Origin: Photobacterium sp. DA100
GTDB taxonomy: Bacteria; Pseudomonadota; Gammaproteobacteria; Enterobacterales; Vibrionaceae
DNA: 64,000 nucleotides
NCBI RefSeq assembly: GCF_029223585.1
Contig: NZ_CP119424.1
Location: forward strand, 248,001 to 312,000
Reading direction: 5' to 3'
Shown: positions 16,722 to 25,683 of the stretch, piece after piece
Layout: every line of letters starts with the position of its first letter
Numbering within the stretch: the stretch's first letter is position 1
Made by a program: the position numbers and the translations under genes
The notes under the pieces: model-generated
The model's database searches: none
Seen by the model: the letters and a program-made list of their open reading frames with translations, nothing else
Told to the model about the DNA's origin: nothing

Positions 16722-17738
16722 TTACAGGCTCTCAACAGCATTTTGGATGGCTGGGCCAATCTGGCGCTTACGAGACGTTACCCCTTCAAGCGTCAGCATA
16801 TCTTTTTCGAGATCTGTCGCGTCAAAAGCGATTTTGAGCACCTTTAAGTCGCTACTATCAGCCCATAGCAGGTTGGCTTTTTTGTCTTTGGTGTTGGTGA
16901 TTGAGAAGAACAGATGGTCCAGTTGATTGGCCTTTTTGTATGCCCGCATGGCTGCCAGCAGCTCTTCTTTGCGGTCGAGTAGTTGCTGGGCGGTGAGGGT
17001 TTCTGCCACGCCGATACCAACTTTCTTGCCGCCGTATTCAAAATTTTTGTAGTCCATGGTCAAAATGGTGCTGGCGGAAAGGTGGCTGAGATCTGATTTG
17101 GCGATCAGCATCTGCTGGCCGAAATCCTCTATGTCATTGATACCCGCCAGGTCAGCAAGTTGCTTTGCGTAGTATTTGTCGTATTCGGTGGTGGTGGCAG
17201 ACTGGAAGAGCACGGTATCCGACAAGATAGCCCCTAAAGCGGCACAGGCGAGCTGCTTGGGCAGGGTAATATCAAGTTTGGTGGCATTGTCTGCCAAGAT
17301 CGTTGCTGCTGAGCCCCAGCCTCGGATATCCATGGCGACAATCTGTGGGGTATTGATTGGCGAGCCACCAATGGCATGGTGGTCGATAACGGCAACGATA
17401 GCGTTCTGATCAATGGTTGGCGTGAGTTGAGTGGTCTGGTTGAAGTCGACCAGGCCTATTTGGACGTTTTTGTAGTCTGACTCGATGCGAGGCGGTTCGG
17501 CGTTACAGTAGCTGAGAACAAACTCAGACTCCGGATTGATCTTCTCTGGTACCGTCGCTTCTCCGCCATAGATGTGAGCTGCCAGCATGGCTGAAACGAC
17601 GGTGTCGGTATCTGGGCTTAGGTGACCGGTCCAAACCAAGTTGTCCGTATTATTGTTCGCGGGATACTGTAGATCGAAGGCATGGCTGGGCGAACCGGTC
17701 GATATGAGTACAGCAGCAACGAGAGGTGAAAGCTTCAC
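16722..17738 (-). CDS. Exported family II inorganic pyrophosphatase (DHH/DHHA2)
   Basis: A 338-residue protein with a cleavable signal peptide (about 1-20, ending SHA-FD). The body has all family II pyrophosphatase landmarks: GHLSPDTD at 38-45, VDFNQ near 97, DHH at 119-121, and SRKRQIGP at 322-329 in the DHHA2 domain, equivalent to SRKKQ. These Mn2+/Co2+ enzymes hydrolyse pyrophosphate and are normally cytosolic, so periplasmic targeting is odd. It may scavenge phosphate outside the cytoplasm. No PhoB box was identified upstream. Confidence 0.85.
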   Translation of the reverse strand: MKLSPLVAAVLISTGSPSHAFDLQYPANNNTDNLVWTGHLSPDTDTVVSAMLAAHIYGGEATVPEKINPESEFVLSYCNAEPPRIESDYKNVQIGLVDFNQTTQLTPTIDQNAIVAVIDHHAIGGSPINTPQIVAMDIRGWGSAATILADNATKLDITLPKQLACAALGAILSDTVLFQSATTTEYDKYYAKQLADLAGINDIEDFGQQMLIAKSDLSHLSASTILTMDYKNFEYGGKKVGIGVAETLTAQQLLDRKEELLAAMRAYKKANQLDHLFFSITNTKDKKANLLWADSSDLKVLKIAFDATDLEKDMLTLEGVTSRKRQIGPAIQNAVESL

Positions 17739-17834
17739 GGTAATTTCCCTATTAAATTCAATGAGAGTGAAGCAAAACTACCTTTGTTTTTTTACATAAA
17801 TATTTCAAAGCGTTAGCTTTATATATGGCAATGA

Positions 17835-18869
17835 TTAAAATCGAACTTCGACCTCCATGCCTTCAATCCAGTACCTGGGGTCTAGGTCGCCTTCGAAGCG
17901 CAGGGTGATCTTTAGGTATGCCGGTTGTCCTTCAAACGGGCGCCTTAGCTCCTGCGGTAGTTTGTTAACGATCTCGACAGGCTTGCTGACGACGGCGTCC
18001 ATTTTTTTTCCGTCGGGGAAGGTAACAGTTGCTTTGTTGCCGAGATCGCCGAACTTCAGGTATTTTGGATTGAGGAAGGCAACAATTTCAGGAGTGATAT
18101 TTTCCGCCACAGTGATCAATGGCGTGTCCATCGTTATTCTTTCTCCCTCTAATACGTGAATATCGATGATTCGTCCATCGATTGGGCTACGGATAGTCAG
18201 GTTATCTTGTCGGGCTCGTTTGACGACCAGCTCTTGCATTAAGCGGCGATGGGCCTGGCTTACAGGGCCTGCAAGGGTTACTTCATGCAAATGGCGCAGG
18301 GCTTCAATGTAAGCCAATTTTTGGTTGTAGAGTTGATTGTTGAGGGAGCTGCTGATGTTGATTATCGCAGCGTAGTCAACCTCAGAGACCTGCCCTTTGG
18401 TTCTGAAATTGTCATACTTTGCTTGGATTTGCTTGAATTTCTGCAGATTTTGCTCTGACTGTGCAATTGCAGCCTGGTAGAGCTTGTCGATGTTCGGTGA
18501 GGGTGGCGTGAGCTTGAGTAACTCTTTCTCGATAAAGTGTGTCTCTTCATCAAGCGCGGGGTCGGATAGCAATATAATGGCTTGGCCTTTTGTTACTTGG
18601 TTGCCAACAACTGTCGGCAATGGTGCCACGAGACTATTCTCAGCAGAGGTGATGGTTACCGGATAGGAGGTAATAATCGCTGGGGCAATCACCAGCACTT
18701 GGGTGCGAAACAGATAGTACCCCATTATGAGCAGCGGACTGATGACCAAGGCAAGGATCAGGTACCAGCGCAGTTTATATCCGCCACGCTTTGCCTGCCC
18801 GTAAACGACTTTGACGCCGCTTTCTGACTGGGGTTTTTGCTGCTTGTCGAGGTGGAATTTGACTTTCAT
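17835..18869 (-). CDS. HlyD/Alg44-like membrane-fusion protein
   Basis: A 344-residue protein with one transmembrane helix at about 35-53 and a periplasmic body. Lipoyl-like halves flank a coiled coil (about residues 105-215); the second half includes RSPIDGRIIDIHVLEGERI. Its start is 3 bases after the glycosyltransferase stop, so the two are co-translated. A synthase plus HlyD-like adaptor is the arrangement of Alg8-Alg44 in alginate export, which suggests this protein guides a nascent polysaccharide across the periplasm. It lacks the PilZ domain of Alg44. No outer-membrane porin gene is seen nearby. Confidence 0.85.
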   Translation of the reverse strand: MKVKFHLDKQQKPQSESGVKVVYGQAKRGGYKLRWYLILALVISPLLIMGYYLFRTQVLVIAPAIITSYPVTITSAENSLVAPLPTVVGNQVTKGQAIILLSDPALDEETHFIEKELLKLTPPSPNIDKLYQAAIAQSEQNLQKFKQIQAKYDNFRTKGQVSEVDYAAIINISSSLNNQLYNQKLAYIEALRHLHEVTLAGPVSQAHRRLMQELVVKRARQDNLTIRSPIDGRIIDIHVLEGERITMDTPLITVAENITPEIVAFLNPKYLKFGDLGNKATVTFPDGKKMDAVVSKPVEIVNKLPQELRRPFEGQPAYLKITLRFEGDLDPRYWIEGMEVEVRF

Positions 18870-18872
18870 CGT

Positions 18873-20186
18873 TTAGAATCTTTTTCCTCGTTTTAGTACC
18901 CACCAGGGGGCCATGCTCGATTCTTCATGGCTGCGACGGACGACTTCATTGATCATGGCAAAAGCGGTGAGAAGGCGCATAATAAATTGATAAATAGGAT
19001 AAATTGGCAGCCATACAGCCGCTTTCCAATCACTGCTTCGCTCAGACACCAAGCCGCAGTAAACAATAAAGAATAGCGATGAAAAGATGAGGTAAATACA
19101 GTACAGCAGCATGGAGAGGGCCAGCACAAAACCGAGCGGGTAAGCCAAGGTAATGTATATCGTATAGCCGGCAACTATGATGGGCAGCAGTACGTTTTGG
19201 ATCACTCCGTATGCCAAGGTGAAAATGAAGTTGCCCCAGCCCAGCAATGACGGCGTCAATCCTTCGCTGTGCTTGCGAAGGAACAGAAAGAGGAGATCGC
19301 CGTCCCACCTCAAACGCTGCATGATCAGCCCTTTCAAGGTATCGGGTACGTCGGTATGACCAACTGCGTGGGGGGAAAATGCCAGGTTGTAATGGGGGTA
19401 GCGAACCTTATATTGTTTCAGGCGTGTGGTGAGATCGAGATCTTCGGCGGTATGGGTGTCCCATCCCCCGACTTGTTTGAGAATTTTTGTTCTGAAGGCT
19501 CCAAATGCCCCCGATATATTATTCAATACCCCCCAGTTTGCCATACCTGTCTTCCCGGCTTGCATAGATAACATGTATTCCAGCGCTTGCATACGTGTGA
19601 GGAGGTTCGCCGTATGGTTTCTGACCCGCAATGCGCCGCCGCAAGCGAGAGTGTGGGGCGAAGAAAATACCTGCGCCATGTTATAGGCCATATCGTTATC
19701 AAACGAGGTATCCCCATCGACGTTGATGACAAGTTGGCCCTTCGCCATGGCTAGCCCTGCGTTGAGGGTCGATACTCTCCCACCGCGCTGCCATTTAGGG
19801 ATAACATAGATTCTTCGGTCTTTTTTGTGGCTATGGAATTGTTTACTGCGCATAGCGGCAAGGTAGGTGTCTTTATTCTGACTTGCTCCGTCAACGACTG
19901 CCAGTATTTCGATGGCTCCCGGATAAACTTGCTCAATTAAGGTATCGATTGTGATTTGAATGGCATCACCTTCGCCGTAGCAAGTAATGATAAAGCTGAT
20001 ACTGGGAAAATGACGAGGAGAGGGGCTGGGGGGCTGGGAAGCCCAGCGGAAAATCCCCGTTACAACCAGTAGATATAGCGGTAGTTCAACGATGATTAAC
20101 ATCGGAAACAGCAGCAGCCATACTTCATGGTTATCTCGCAGGACGAGAAATAGGTACTCAAAAATGTAGATGCTATCTTGCAGCAT
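18873..20186 (-). CDS. Processive family 2 glycosyltransferase (polysaccharide synthase)
   Basis: A 437-residue membrane enzyme. N-terminal helices lie at about 22-46, and the cytosolic GT2 domain has D99 (VVDG), DGD at 157-159, the TAED catalytic-base motif (D249) and QRLRW at 290-294, all hallmarks of cellulose/hyaluronan/alginate-type synthases. Four or so transmembrane helices follow at about 310-420. It would polymerise a beta-linked polysaccharide from nucleotide sugar and move it across the inner membrane. It overlaps the zinc-ribbon gene by 14 bases and is followed at once by the HlyD-like gene. The sugar is not predictable. Confidence 0.9.
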   Translation of the reverse strand: MLQDSIYIFEYLFLVLRDNHEVWLLLFPMLIIVELPLYLLVVTGIFRWASQPPSPSPRHFPSISFIITCYGEGDAIQITIDTLIEQVYPGAIEILAVVDGASQNKDTYLAAMRSKQFHSHKKDRRIYVIPKWQRGGRVSTLNAGLAMAKGQLVINVDGDTSFDNDMAYNMAQVFSSPHTLACGGALRVRNHTANLLTRMQALEYMLSMQAGKTGMANWGVLNNISGAFGAFRTKILKQVGGWDTHTAEDLDLTTRLKQYKVRYPHYNLAFSPHAVGHTDVPDTLKGLIMQRLRWDGDLLFLFLRKHSEGLTPSLLGWGNFIFTLAYGVIQNVLLPIIVAGYTIYITLAYPLGFVLALSMLLYCIYLIFSSLFFIVYCGLVSERSSDWKAAVWLPIYPIYQFIMRLLTAFAMINEVVRRSHEESSMAPWWVLKRGKRF

Positions 20187-21531
20187 AAATGTTACCTACG
20201 GTTTCAGCGAGCCACACCTTGATGCCGTCGTTAATCCTAGGATCCGGTATTTTGAATGCGGAGACATGGAGAGTAAAAAGATCGTCTTCAATCAATTGGC
20301 TAAGTTTTTCTATTTTGCTTTGCAAGACTGGCATGGTTGATATCTTGGTTTTAGGCATCAAGACCAAGAGAAGATCTTGCTTGTACTGACAACATATGTC
20401 GGTATCGCGAAACAGGCCGTTGAGCCTGTTGGTAATTTGGTCTAACAGGGCAAACAATTTATTGTCCCCATAAAGGTTGCTGTATTTTTCCAGCCCGGGG
20501 AGATGCATGCTTAGTAGCAGGTGCTCTTCATCATGGCGTAAGGCGACCTTGTTTAGCCACAGTAGGATATTTTCAAAGTAACCGGCATCGACTTTGCCCT
20601 TGATTGACAGTTCCGGTGCCTGCAGCATTTTGCCATGTTGGTAGACATATTCACCGAGTTGCCCCAGTTTAAGTTGATAAATCTTTTGGACAATCAGTTC
20701 CGCTATTTCTGTTTGTGCCTCACAGCTGAGGCACTGACTGATAGTTTCTGCTTCCACGAACAAATGAGAGCACTTATGACAAATGTGGGTCTCTAATGGC
20801 CTGTCATAATCAACCCCGATATGGCGCAGTTGAGTTATACACTTTGGGCATTCTAGTTTTCCTTTACGTAGAAAACTTTGTTGGTCACCAACGTGTCCGC
20901 AGGTAAAGCAATGGAGAGAGGTCTGTACGTCGATGTCGATACTTTTGCAGCTAGGGCAGACTTCGACATAGTTAAGGTGGCCGCTATTGCATTGTTTGCA
21001 CACTCTTATGCGGTCAATGAGGATGTCGTTTTCCAATATTTCTCGTTTAGCTTCGGCAAGAATAAACCGATAGCTCGAATTCAGCTCAGGGTAGAGAACC
21101 TCTATGATGGGGTAGCGATAGATTGATAGTGAATCGAGCAGCTTAACGGGTCTTACTCTGCGTTGCCGGTTAATGCCAAGCCAGCCAACCAGTGGCTCGA
21201 TTTTCTCTAATTCTGGCAGTTTGCTGAGTTTGACCTTGGTGTTTTGCCAGTGCTCGAAGGCTGTTTGCTCATTGAATATCCCGTCAATCAAACAGTCACT
21301 GTATGGGTTACTATGCACGACGTACGTAGACCATGACCAGAATTTGGGATGGTTGAACATCGCAGTTAGCGTTTGGTTCTGCTCTTCGGGGACATCAAGG
21401 TTGATGCACAAGATACCGCCCCAAATATCAGGCAGGTCTTCCACTGTGCCAACAACGCCAACTTGCTCAAATAAAGTGGCCTCGGGGGCGTTATTTCCAA
21501 GCCAATATAAGCATTTGTCGGTAAATAGCAT
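20173..21531 (-). CDS. Zinc-ribbon (TackOD1-like) protein with degenerate GGDEF domain
   Basis: A 452-residue cytosolic protein. The first 150 residues lack a clear family. Six CxxC pairs follow (178/181, 192/195, 208/211, 228/231, 251/254, 267/270), about three zinc ribbons, consistent with the TackOD1 output domain. Residues about 290-450 keep the GGDEF fold outline, but the active site reads YKQDL where GGDEF/GGEEF is required, so cyclase activity is not expected. It overlaps the glycosyltransferase gene, pointing to control of the synthase, possibly as a c-di-GMP effector or scaffold (inference). Confidence 0.75.
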   Translation of the reverse strand: MLFTDKCLYWLGNNAPEATLFEQVGVVGTVEDLPDIWGGILCINLDVPEEQNQTLTAMFNHPKFWSWSTYVVHSNPYSDCLIDGIFNEQTAFEHWQNTKVKLSKLPELEKIEPLVGWLGINRQRRVRPVKLLDSLSIYRYPIIEVLYPELNSSYRFILAEAKREILENDILIDRIRVCKQCNSGHLNYVEVCPSCKSIDIDVQTSLHCFTCGHVGDQQSFLRKGKLECPKCITQLRHIGVDYDRPLETHICHKCSHLFVEAETISQCLSCEAQTEIAELIVQKIYQLKLGQLGEYVYQHGKMLQAPELSIKGKVDAGYFENILLWLNKVALRHDEEHLLLSMHLPGLEKYSNLYGDNKLFALLDQITNRLNGLFRDTDICCQYKQDLLLVLMPKTKISTMPVLQSKIEKLSQLIEDDLFTLHVSAFKIPDPRINDGIKVWLAETVGNIYAAR

Positions 21532-21683
21532 AGATCGGCCCCAATGGTTTGTAATTGGTATATAGAGGTCAAATCAACAACAGCTAATAACAAAAGATAG
21601 TGAACTTCAGAAAACTTGGTTTCCTAAACTTGCTACAAAACGAATGGCAAAATTGAGTCTGGTAACGGTTTCGCAGTTTGGAC

Positions 21684-23687
21684 CTACACGCTTTTGTGAA
21701 CCGTGATGTAGTGGCCCTGGAAGCCGACAATCCCCAAGCTTTTCAGTGCCTGATATTGAGGTTGGTGTTCAACCCGGGTTGCTATGGTCTTGATATTGCG
21801 ATGATGCGCCGTCTGAATCAGTGCCCTGAGGGCATCGTGCTGAACTGCCTCGGTTGGCTGGCGGGTAAAATCGGTATCGATTTTGACATATTTGGGGTGG
21901 TATTGACGTAAGTAGCCAACCGATTCGAAATGGTGGCCGAAATGATCAATGCCATAGGTAAACTGGTGTTTGTCGAGGACCAGGCACAGCAGCCGGGTTT
22001 GAGCACTCTCTTCGAGAAAAGCGATCTCGGGCAATTCGAAAATAAGCTGCTGGCTGACGACAGGATGCTCGGCGAGGAAACTGTCGAGCCATTGGATAAA
22101 TTCGGTATCTGCAATCGACGTCGGCGCGATGTTGATCGCCAGAAAAGTTTGGTGAAGTGACAGGTAATGAACTGCCTTTTGGATAATATGGCGATCCAAC
22201 GGCGACGTCTGTCTGAGGGCATTGAGGGCCGGAATAAAGAGGTGGGCGGAATAGCAATGCTCTTGGTGCTTGAGTACCGCAAAGACTTCTTGGTGAAGGG
22301 GGTGGTGTTGGCTGTCTCTGACCGTTTGGAAGGACAGGGTAATGTGGTCACTGTCGATTGCGGTTTGGCACAGTTCGAGCCATTGCTGCTTACCCCATAG
22401 CAGATGCTCGGGTTGATGCATCTGTTGCAATGCCTGGTGTGGCGTTTGATTGCCTTGGTCTTCAGTTTTGGGGAGCGGGCCTTTTTGATGGCGAATAGCA
22501 GCCAATCGGCTAGGACTGTGTTGGGCCTTGGATAGCACATTATCGCACTGGGCCAGCAGCGCAGACACCGCCAGTGAGCTTCGGGTTTGTTTGGTGATAA
22601 TACCACCACAAACGGGCTGGAGGCTCTTTGGGGAACACCTAGTTTGAATGTGGCTGAGCTGATCGAGCAGGCTCTGCAATGTACGGGTGATTTGTTCTTC
22701 GTCGATGGCATCAGCCTGCTCTGGCTGGATAATGATAAATTCACTGTGGCTCAGTCGCCCCAGTTTCGCATGGGCTGAGGCCGTACTTTTTAAGTGGTGC
22801 CCCACTTTTTCTGCGAGCTGGGCCGCCTGCGGAAAGTGCTTTTGGCTCCGCAGCCGGCTTATGGCCTCTAGTCTCACTATCACAATAGTCCCGGCGGTGT
22901 CTTGCTCTAGCCAGTCTTCCAGGTGGAGGAGCAGCCGCTTGCGGTTATTGAGCCCGGATTCCTGGTCTTGATACGCTTGTTTTCGGAGCAGATCGGCCTC
23001 TTGGGCTTGCTGGTTGAAGTGCTGTTCAATTTTGGTCGCCATTTGGTTGAAGGCATGGGTCAGCGGGATGAACTCCTTGGTCGATGGTGCGGGCAGTGGC
23101 TGGCCAAAGTGCTGGTCGGCAATGGCATGGGCTTTTTGCTGTAATTGGCGCAGTGGCTTTTTGACGAATCGATCCAGTAACAGCTTCAAGACCAGTACGC
23201 CGATAGCAAAGCCGATGATGAATGTACTCAGCAGTTGCCAGCTGCTTTGCCACAGCTTGCTGTATGCCAGCGTTGGATAACTGGTGACGGTAATTTTTCC
23301 ATACTGGAGCCAGCTGCTGGTCAGGGTGTTTTGCCGGGTCACGGCAGGGATGTTGACCCATTGCCGAAACCAGTGCGGGACATCACTTGGCTGGGAGGGG
23401 GAGGACCGTTCGATAATGATATTGCCCTCCAGCAGCTGCAACGTGACTTTTTGGTACAGGCTGGCGTCGAAGATGGCGTCGATCACCGACTCGATGGCGA
23501 CAGTATCATCCTGTTCGAGGTAGGGGGAGATGGCCAGCCCGACCGCATGGATGGCGTTATCAATTTCGAGGGTTTGCTGTTCAACCAAATAGCTGCGCGT
23601 GGTGGTAAACTGGCTAAAAGCGATCCCTGCCAGCAGTAGCAGGAATAGCAGGCTCAACCCTAACAATAGCTGGCGATGGAGTGACAT
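21684..23687 (-). CDS. LapD-like inner-membrane c-di-GMP receptor (degenerate GGDEF-EAL)
   Basis: A 667-residue protein with transmembrane helices at about 6-26 and 151-171. The periplasmic domain between them matches LapD_MoxY_N, including VPHWF with W106, a position like the Trp that LapD uses to bind LapG. A HAMP segment is followed by a GGDEF domain whose site is SHSEF (314-318) and an EAL domain where EAL is replaced by FAV (EVFAVL near 468). Both look inactive, so it probably binds rather than turns over c-di-GMP. No LapG protease is in the window. It lies 152 bases upstream of the zinc-ribbon gene. Confidence 0.87.
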   Translation of the reverse strand: MSLHRQLLLGLSLLFLLLLAGIAFSQFTTTRSYLVEQQTLEIDNAIHAVGLAISPYLEQDDTVAIESVIDAIFDASLYQKVTLQLLEGNIIIERSSPSQPSDVPHWFRQWVNIPAVTRQNTLTSSWLQYGKITVTSYPTLAYSKLWQSSWQLLSTFIIGFAIGVLVLKLLLDRFVKKPLRQLQQKAHAIADQHFGQPLPAPSTKEFIPLTHAFNQMATKIEQHFNQQAQEADLLRKQAYQDQESGLNNRKRLLLHLEDWLEQDTAGTIVIVRLEAISRLRSQKHFPQAAQLAEKVGHHLKSTASAHAKLGRLSHSEFIIIQPEQADAIDEEQITRTLQSLLDQLSHIQTRCSPKSLQPVCGGIITKQTRSSLAVSALLAQCDNVLSKAQHSPSRLAAIRHQKGPLPKTEDQGNQTPHQALQQMHQPEHLLWGKQQWLELCQTAIDSDHITLSFQTVRDSQHHPLHQEVFAVLKHQEHCYSAHLFIPALNALRQTSPLDRHIIQKAVHYLSLHQTFLAINIAPTSIADTEFIQWLDSFLAEHPVVSQQLIFELPEIAFLEESAQTRLLCLVLDKHQFTYGIDHFGHHFESVGYLRQYHPKYVKIDTDFTRQPTEAVQHDALRALIQTAHHRNIKTIATRVEHQPQYQALKSLGIVGFQGHYITVHKSV

Positions 23688-24131
23688 TGTAACGCATTGC
23701 CTCCTACTTGCCCCAGATAGCGAAATTAAGCTAAAAACGCAGCCAGCCCAACCGGAGAATACATTGACCTCTTCCAGTGGAGTACACTCGTGCTGCCGAT
23801 AAAGAAAACGATAAATGACTTATGTATTATAGGCAGCAGGACTCTTTGGTAGAAGCTTAGGGTATCGCTTGAAATGATGTCGTAGCGAGTTTGGGATCCT
23901 GCGGGATGCTTTGAGTATTTAGTCAGATATTGGCAGCCAAAAGAACGGTGAGAATACAATCTCACCGACGGAAATAGCCAAGCAATGAGGTCTTGAACTG
24001 ATATTTATTTTGAAAACTTCTTCGTTTTTTAATTAATTAAATTAGAAAGTTAAAGAAAGCTGGGGTATTTGTCCTTATTGCTCGTGGATTAGAAATAATA
24101 TTTCACTATTTATACAAGCCATAGGTTTCAG
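23688..24131. other. Intergenic region with an inverted repeat
   Basis: No gene is supported here; the one longer frame has no ribosome site and no family resemblance. It contains the promoter of the LapD-like gene and an inverted repeat CGGTGAG-N8-CTCACCG at 23946-23967. The segment from about 24000 is AT-rich. Confidence 0.5.
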
Positions 24132-24690
24132 TTACCCGTTGATCCAGTTTGCTTTAAAGACTCGAAGGAGGTTTTCGCCCAAGAAACCACGTATTTCTTT
24201 TTCTTCCCAACCGTATTGTTCTTCCAGTACTTTGGCAACGCCCCAGGCGTCAATCGCAAATGCCATTTCTGTGATTGAAGCATAACCATTTTCAGGATTA
24301 AATTTGTCAGGATTGCGAATAGTAAAATTTAAGGTTTCTTCATAGGTATGGATGTAATCAGAGCCAAATCCCGTATGTAATCGACCGTTTTTTTCCGTCT
24401 CTTGCGAAATATGTTCTGCAATATAGTTGACCGATTTTGCAAGCGCTTCAGGCGAGGCGTCACCGTCTTTATTATGCCAACCGCCAAGGAAGTTAATCGC
24501 GACGACACCATCCGTTTTCGCAATTGCAACAATGGCCTCATCGCTAATGTTGCGGGTAATATTCACAAAGTGATCCGGATTTGAATGCGATGCTATAACC
24601 GGTTTGGTCGAGTACTTTGCGATATCAATACAGACTGCATTTGTATCCGGCACCCTTGTTTTAGTCTCGTAAATTTCGTTCATCTCACAA
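24132..24690 (-). pseudogene. M19 membrane dipeptidase fragment
   Basis: The C-terminal half of a renal-dipeptidase-family (M19) protein is readable: KPVIASHSN, then DEAIVAIAKTDGVVAINF and GFGSDY. The N-terminal catalytic half is missing. The open frame continues to an ATG at 24779, but its first 30 or so codons are antisense to a copied trpB leader, so that start is an artefact of fusion. I regard it as a relic. Confidence 0.75.
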
Positions 24691-24975
24691 GCCAAATCAT
24701 AGTGATCACATTTCTCTGTAATGCTTGCAAAGTTGCTATTAAACCTTGGCGTATAAATCCTTGTGATGGCGGAAATCACGACAGCCTAGGATGAGTGCCG
24801 CAAGGATCCAGAATTCCAAGCAGAACTGACTCGCCTCTGTAAACACTTCGTTGGCCGCCCTTGCCCTATCTTCCATACTGCGAACCTAACGGCGAAGTAC
24901 GCCACGCAAATCTACCTCAAGCGTGAAGAAATCAACCATACTGGTGACCACATGATTAACCATTGGCTGGATGAT
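24690..24975 (+). pseudogene. Decayed duplicate of trpB leader and 5' coding region
   Basis: Bases 24690-24775 match the leader upstream of the intact trpB (about 28590-28663). Bases 24782-24975 match trpB codons around 28807-29002, with many substitutions and an in-frame TAG near 24785. The piece between them, including the start codon, is deleted; both edges carry TGATGG, suggesting a short-repeat deletion. It cannot be functional. Confidence 0.85.
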
Positions 24976-25230
24976 TTGGTCAATACCGTCAATCAAGTCG
25001 GTGTGGGTGACGGCGCCGCCGATTTCTTGCTGGATAACGGCGAGGACGATCTTGAGCGTCTGCTCAATAACATCACTGCTGGGATCGATGCTGGCGCGGC
25101 GGTAAGTTTATCGGTCGCGGTGAGTGATACCTCGCAGCAAAATATCGTCGTTGAAAATATCGATCTCGCCTCGTTGGGGCTCGGTGCCGGCTCTTCATCA
25201 AACGATATCATCACAGTTGCCTTTGGCTAA
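24970..25230 (+). pseudogene. Possible C-terminal fragment of a type I secreted protein
   Basis: From the trpB junction an open frame continues for about 85 acidic residues rich in D, N, A and V ([14 protein letters not shown], then [14 protein letters not shown]) and ends AFG. This resembles the extreme C-terminus of RTX/type I secretion substrates. No start of its own exists other than an ATG within the trpB copy. The assignment is tentative. Confidence 0.4.
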
Positions 25231-25683
25231 TGGTGTAGCTTAGATTTGCCCCTTTGGTGTTTAAGTAAATTCTTTTTCAGTCCTGTTGACGTAGCAATGC
25301 CATATTTTGCTAATATGGTTTGAAGCGCTAAACCCTACATACCTTTGGTAGTGTTTCAAGTTCATCTACTTCGATACCCTAATAGTTAGCATCCTGGGCG
25401 GTAAATTTATGGACAGGAGGGCTAGCTGATTGATAAAGGCAGTTGCCTTTCTAGACTGCGTTAGATAACCAATTACTTTTATGAAGGTGAGTAGGTAGTT
25501 TGAAAACTTCCCTTGTTGATGAATGTGTGGTCACTTGCAGAAGTGTTAAGCCTTTCAACTTTTAATCAATATTATCCATATTTTGTACGACATCAAATTA
25601 CCAGTTACGATATGTGTAAAGTTGCTTATCATGATGATATATTGTCAGTTTAAAACTATAACGCCAAGGAAAAGGTTAAATTA
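25231..25683. other. Gene-free stretch
   Basis: 453 bases between the recombination scar and the lipoprotein gene, becoming AT-rich toward the right. I see no gene, terminator or repeat. A promoter for the lipoprotein is expected in the last 100 bases. Confidence 0.45.

Noticed and set aside
21818..22744. A 308-codon minus-strand frame inside the LapD-like gene
   Set aside because: It lies in another frame of a gene with clear domains; its product is Ser/Arg/Pro-rich with no motif and no ribosome site.
23726..23965. A 79-codon minus-strand frame upstream of the LapD-like gene
   Set aside because: No ribosome site, no recognisable motif, and it overlaps the expected promoter region.
24690..24779. 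N-terminus of the M19 dipeptidase frame as real coding sequence
   Set aside because: These bases are antisense to a copy of the trpB leader, so the apparent start is a fusion artefact.
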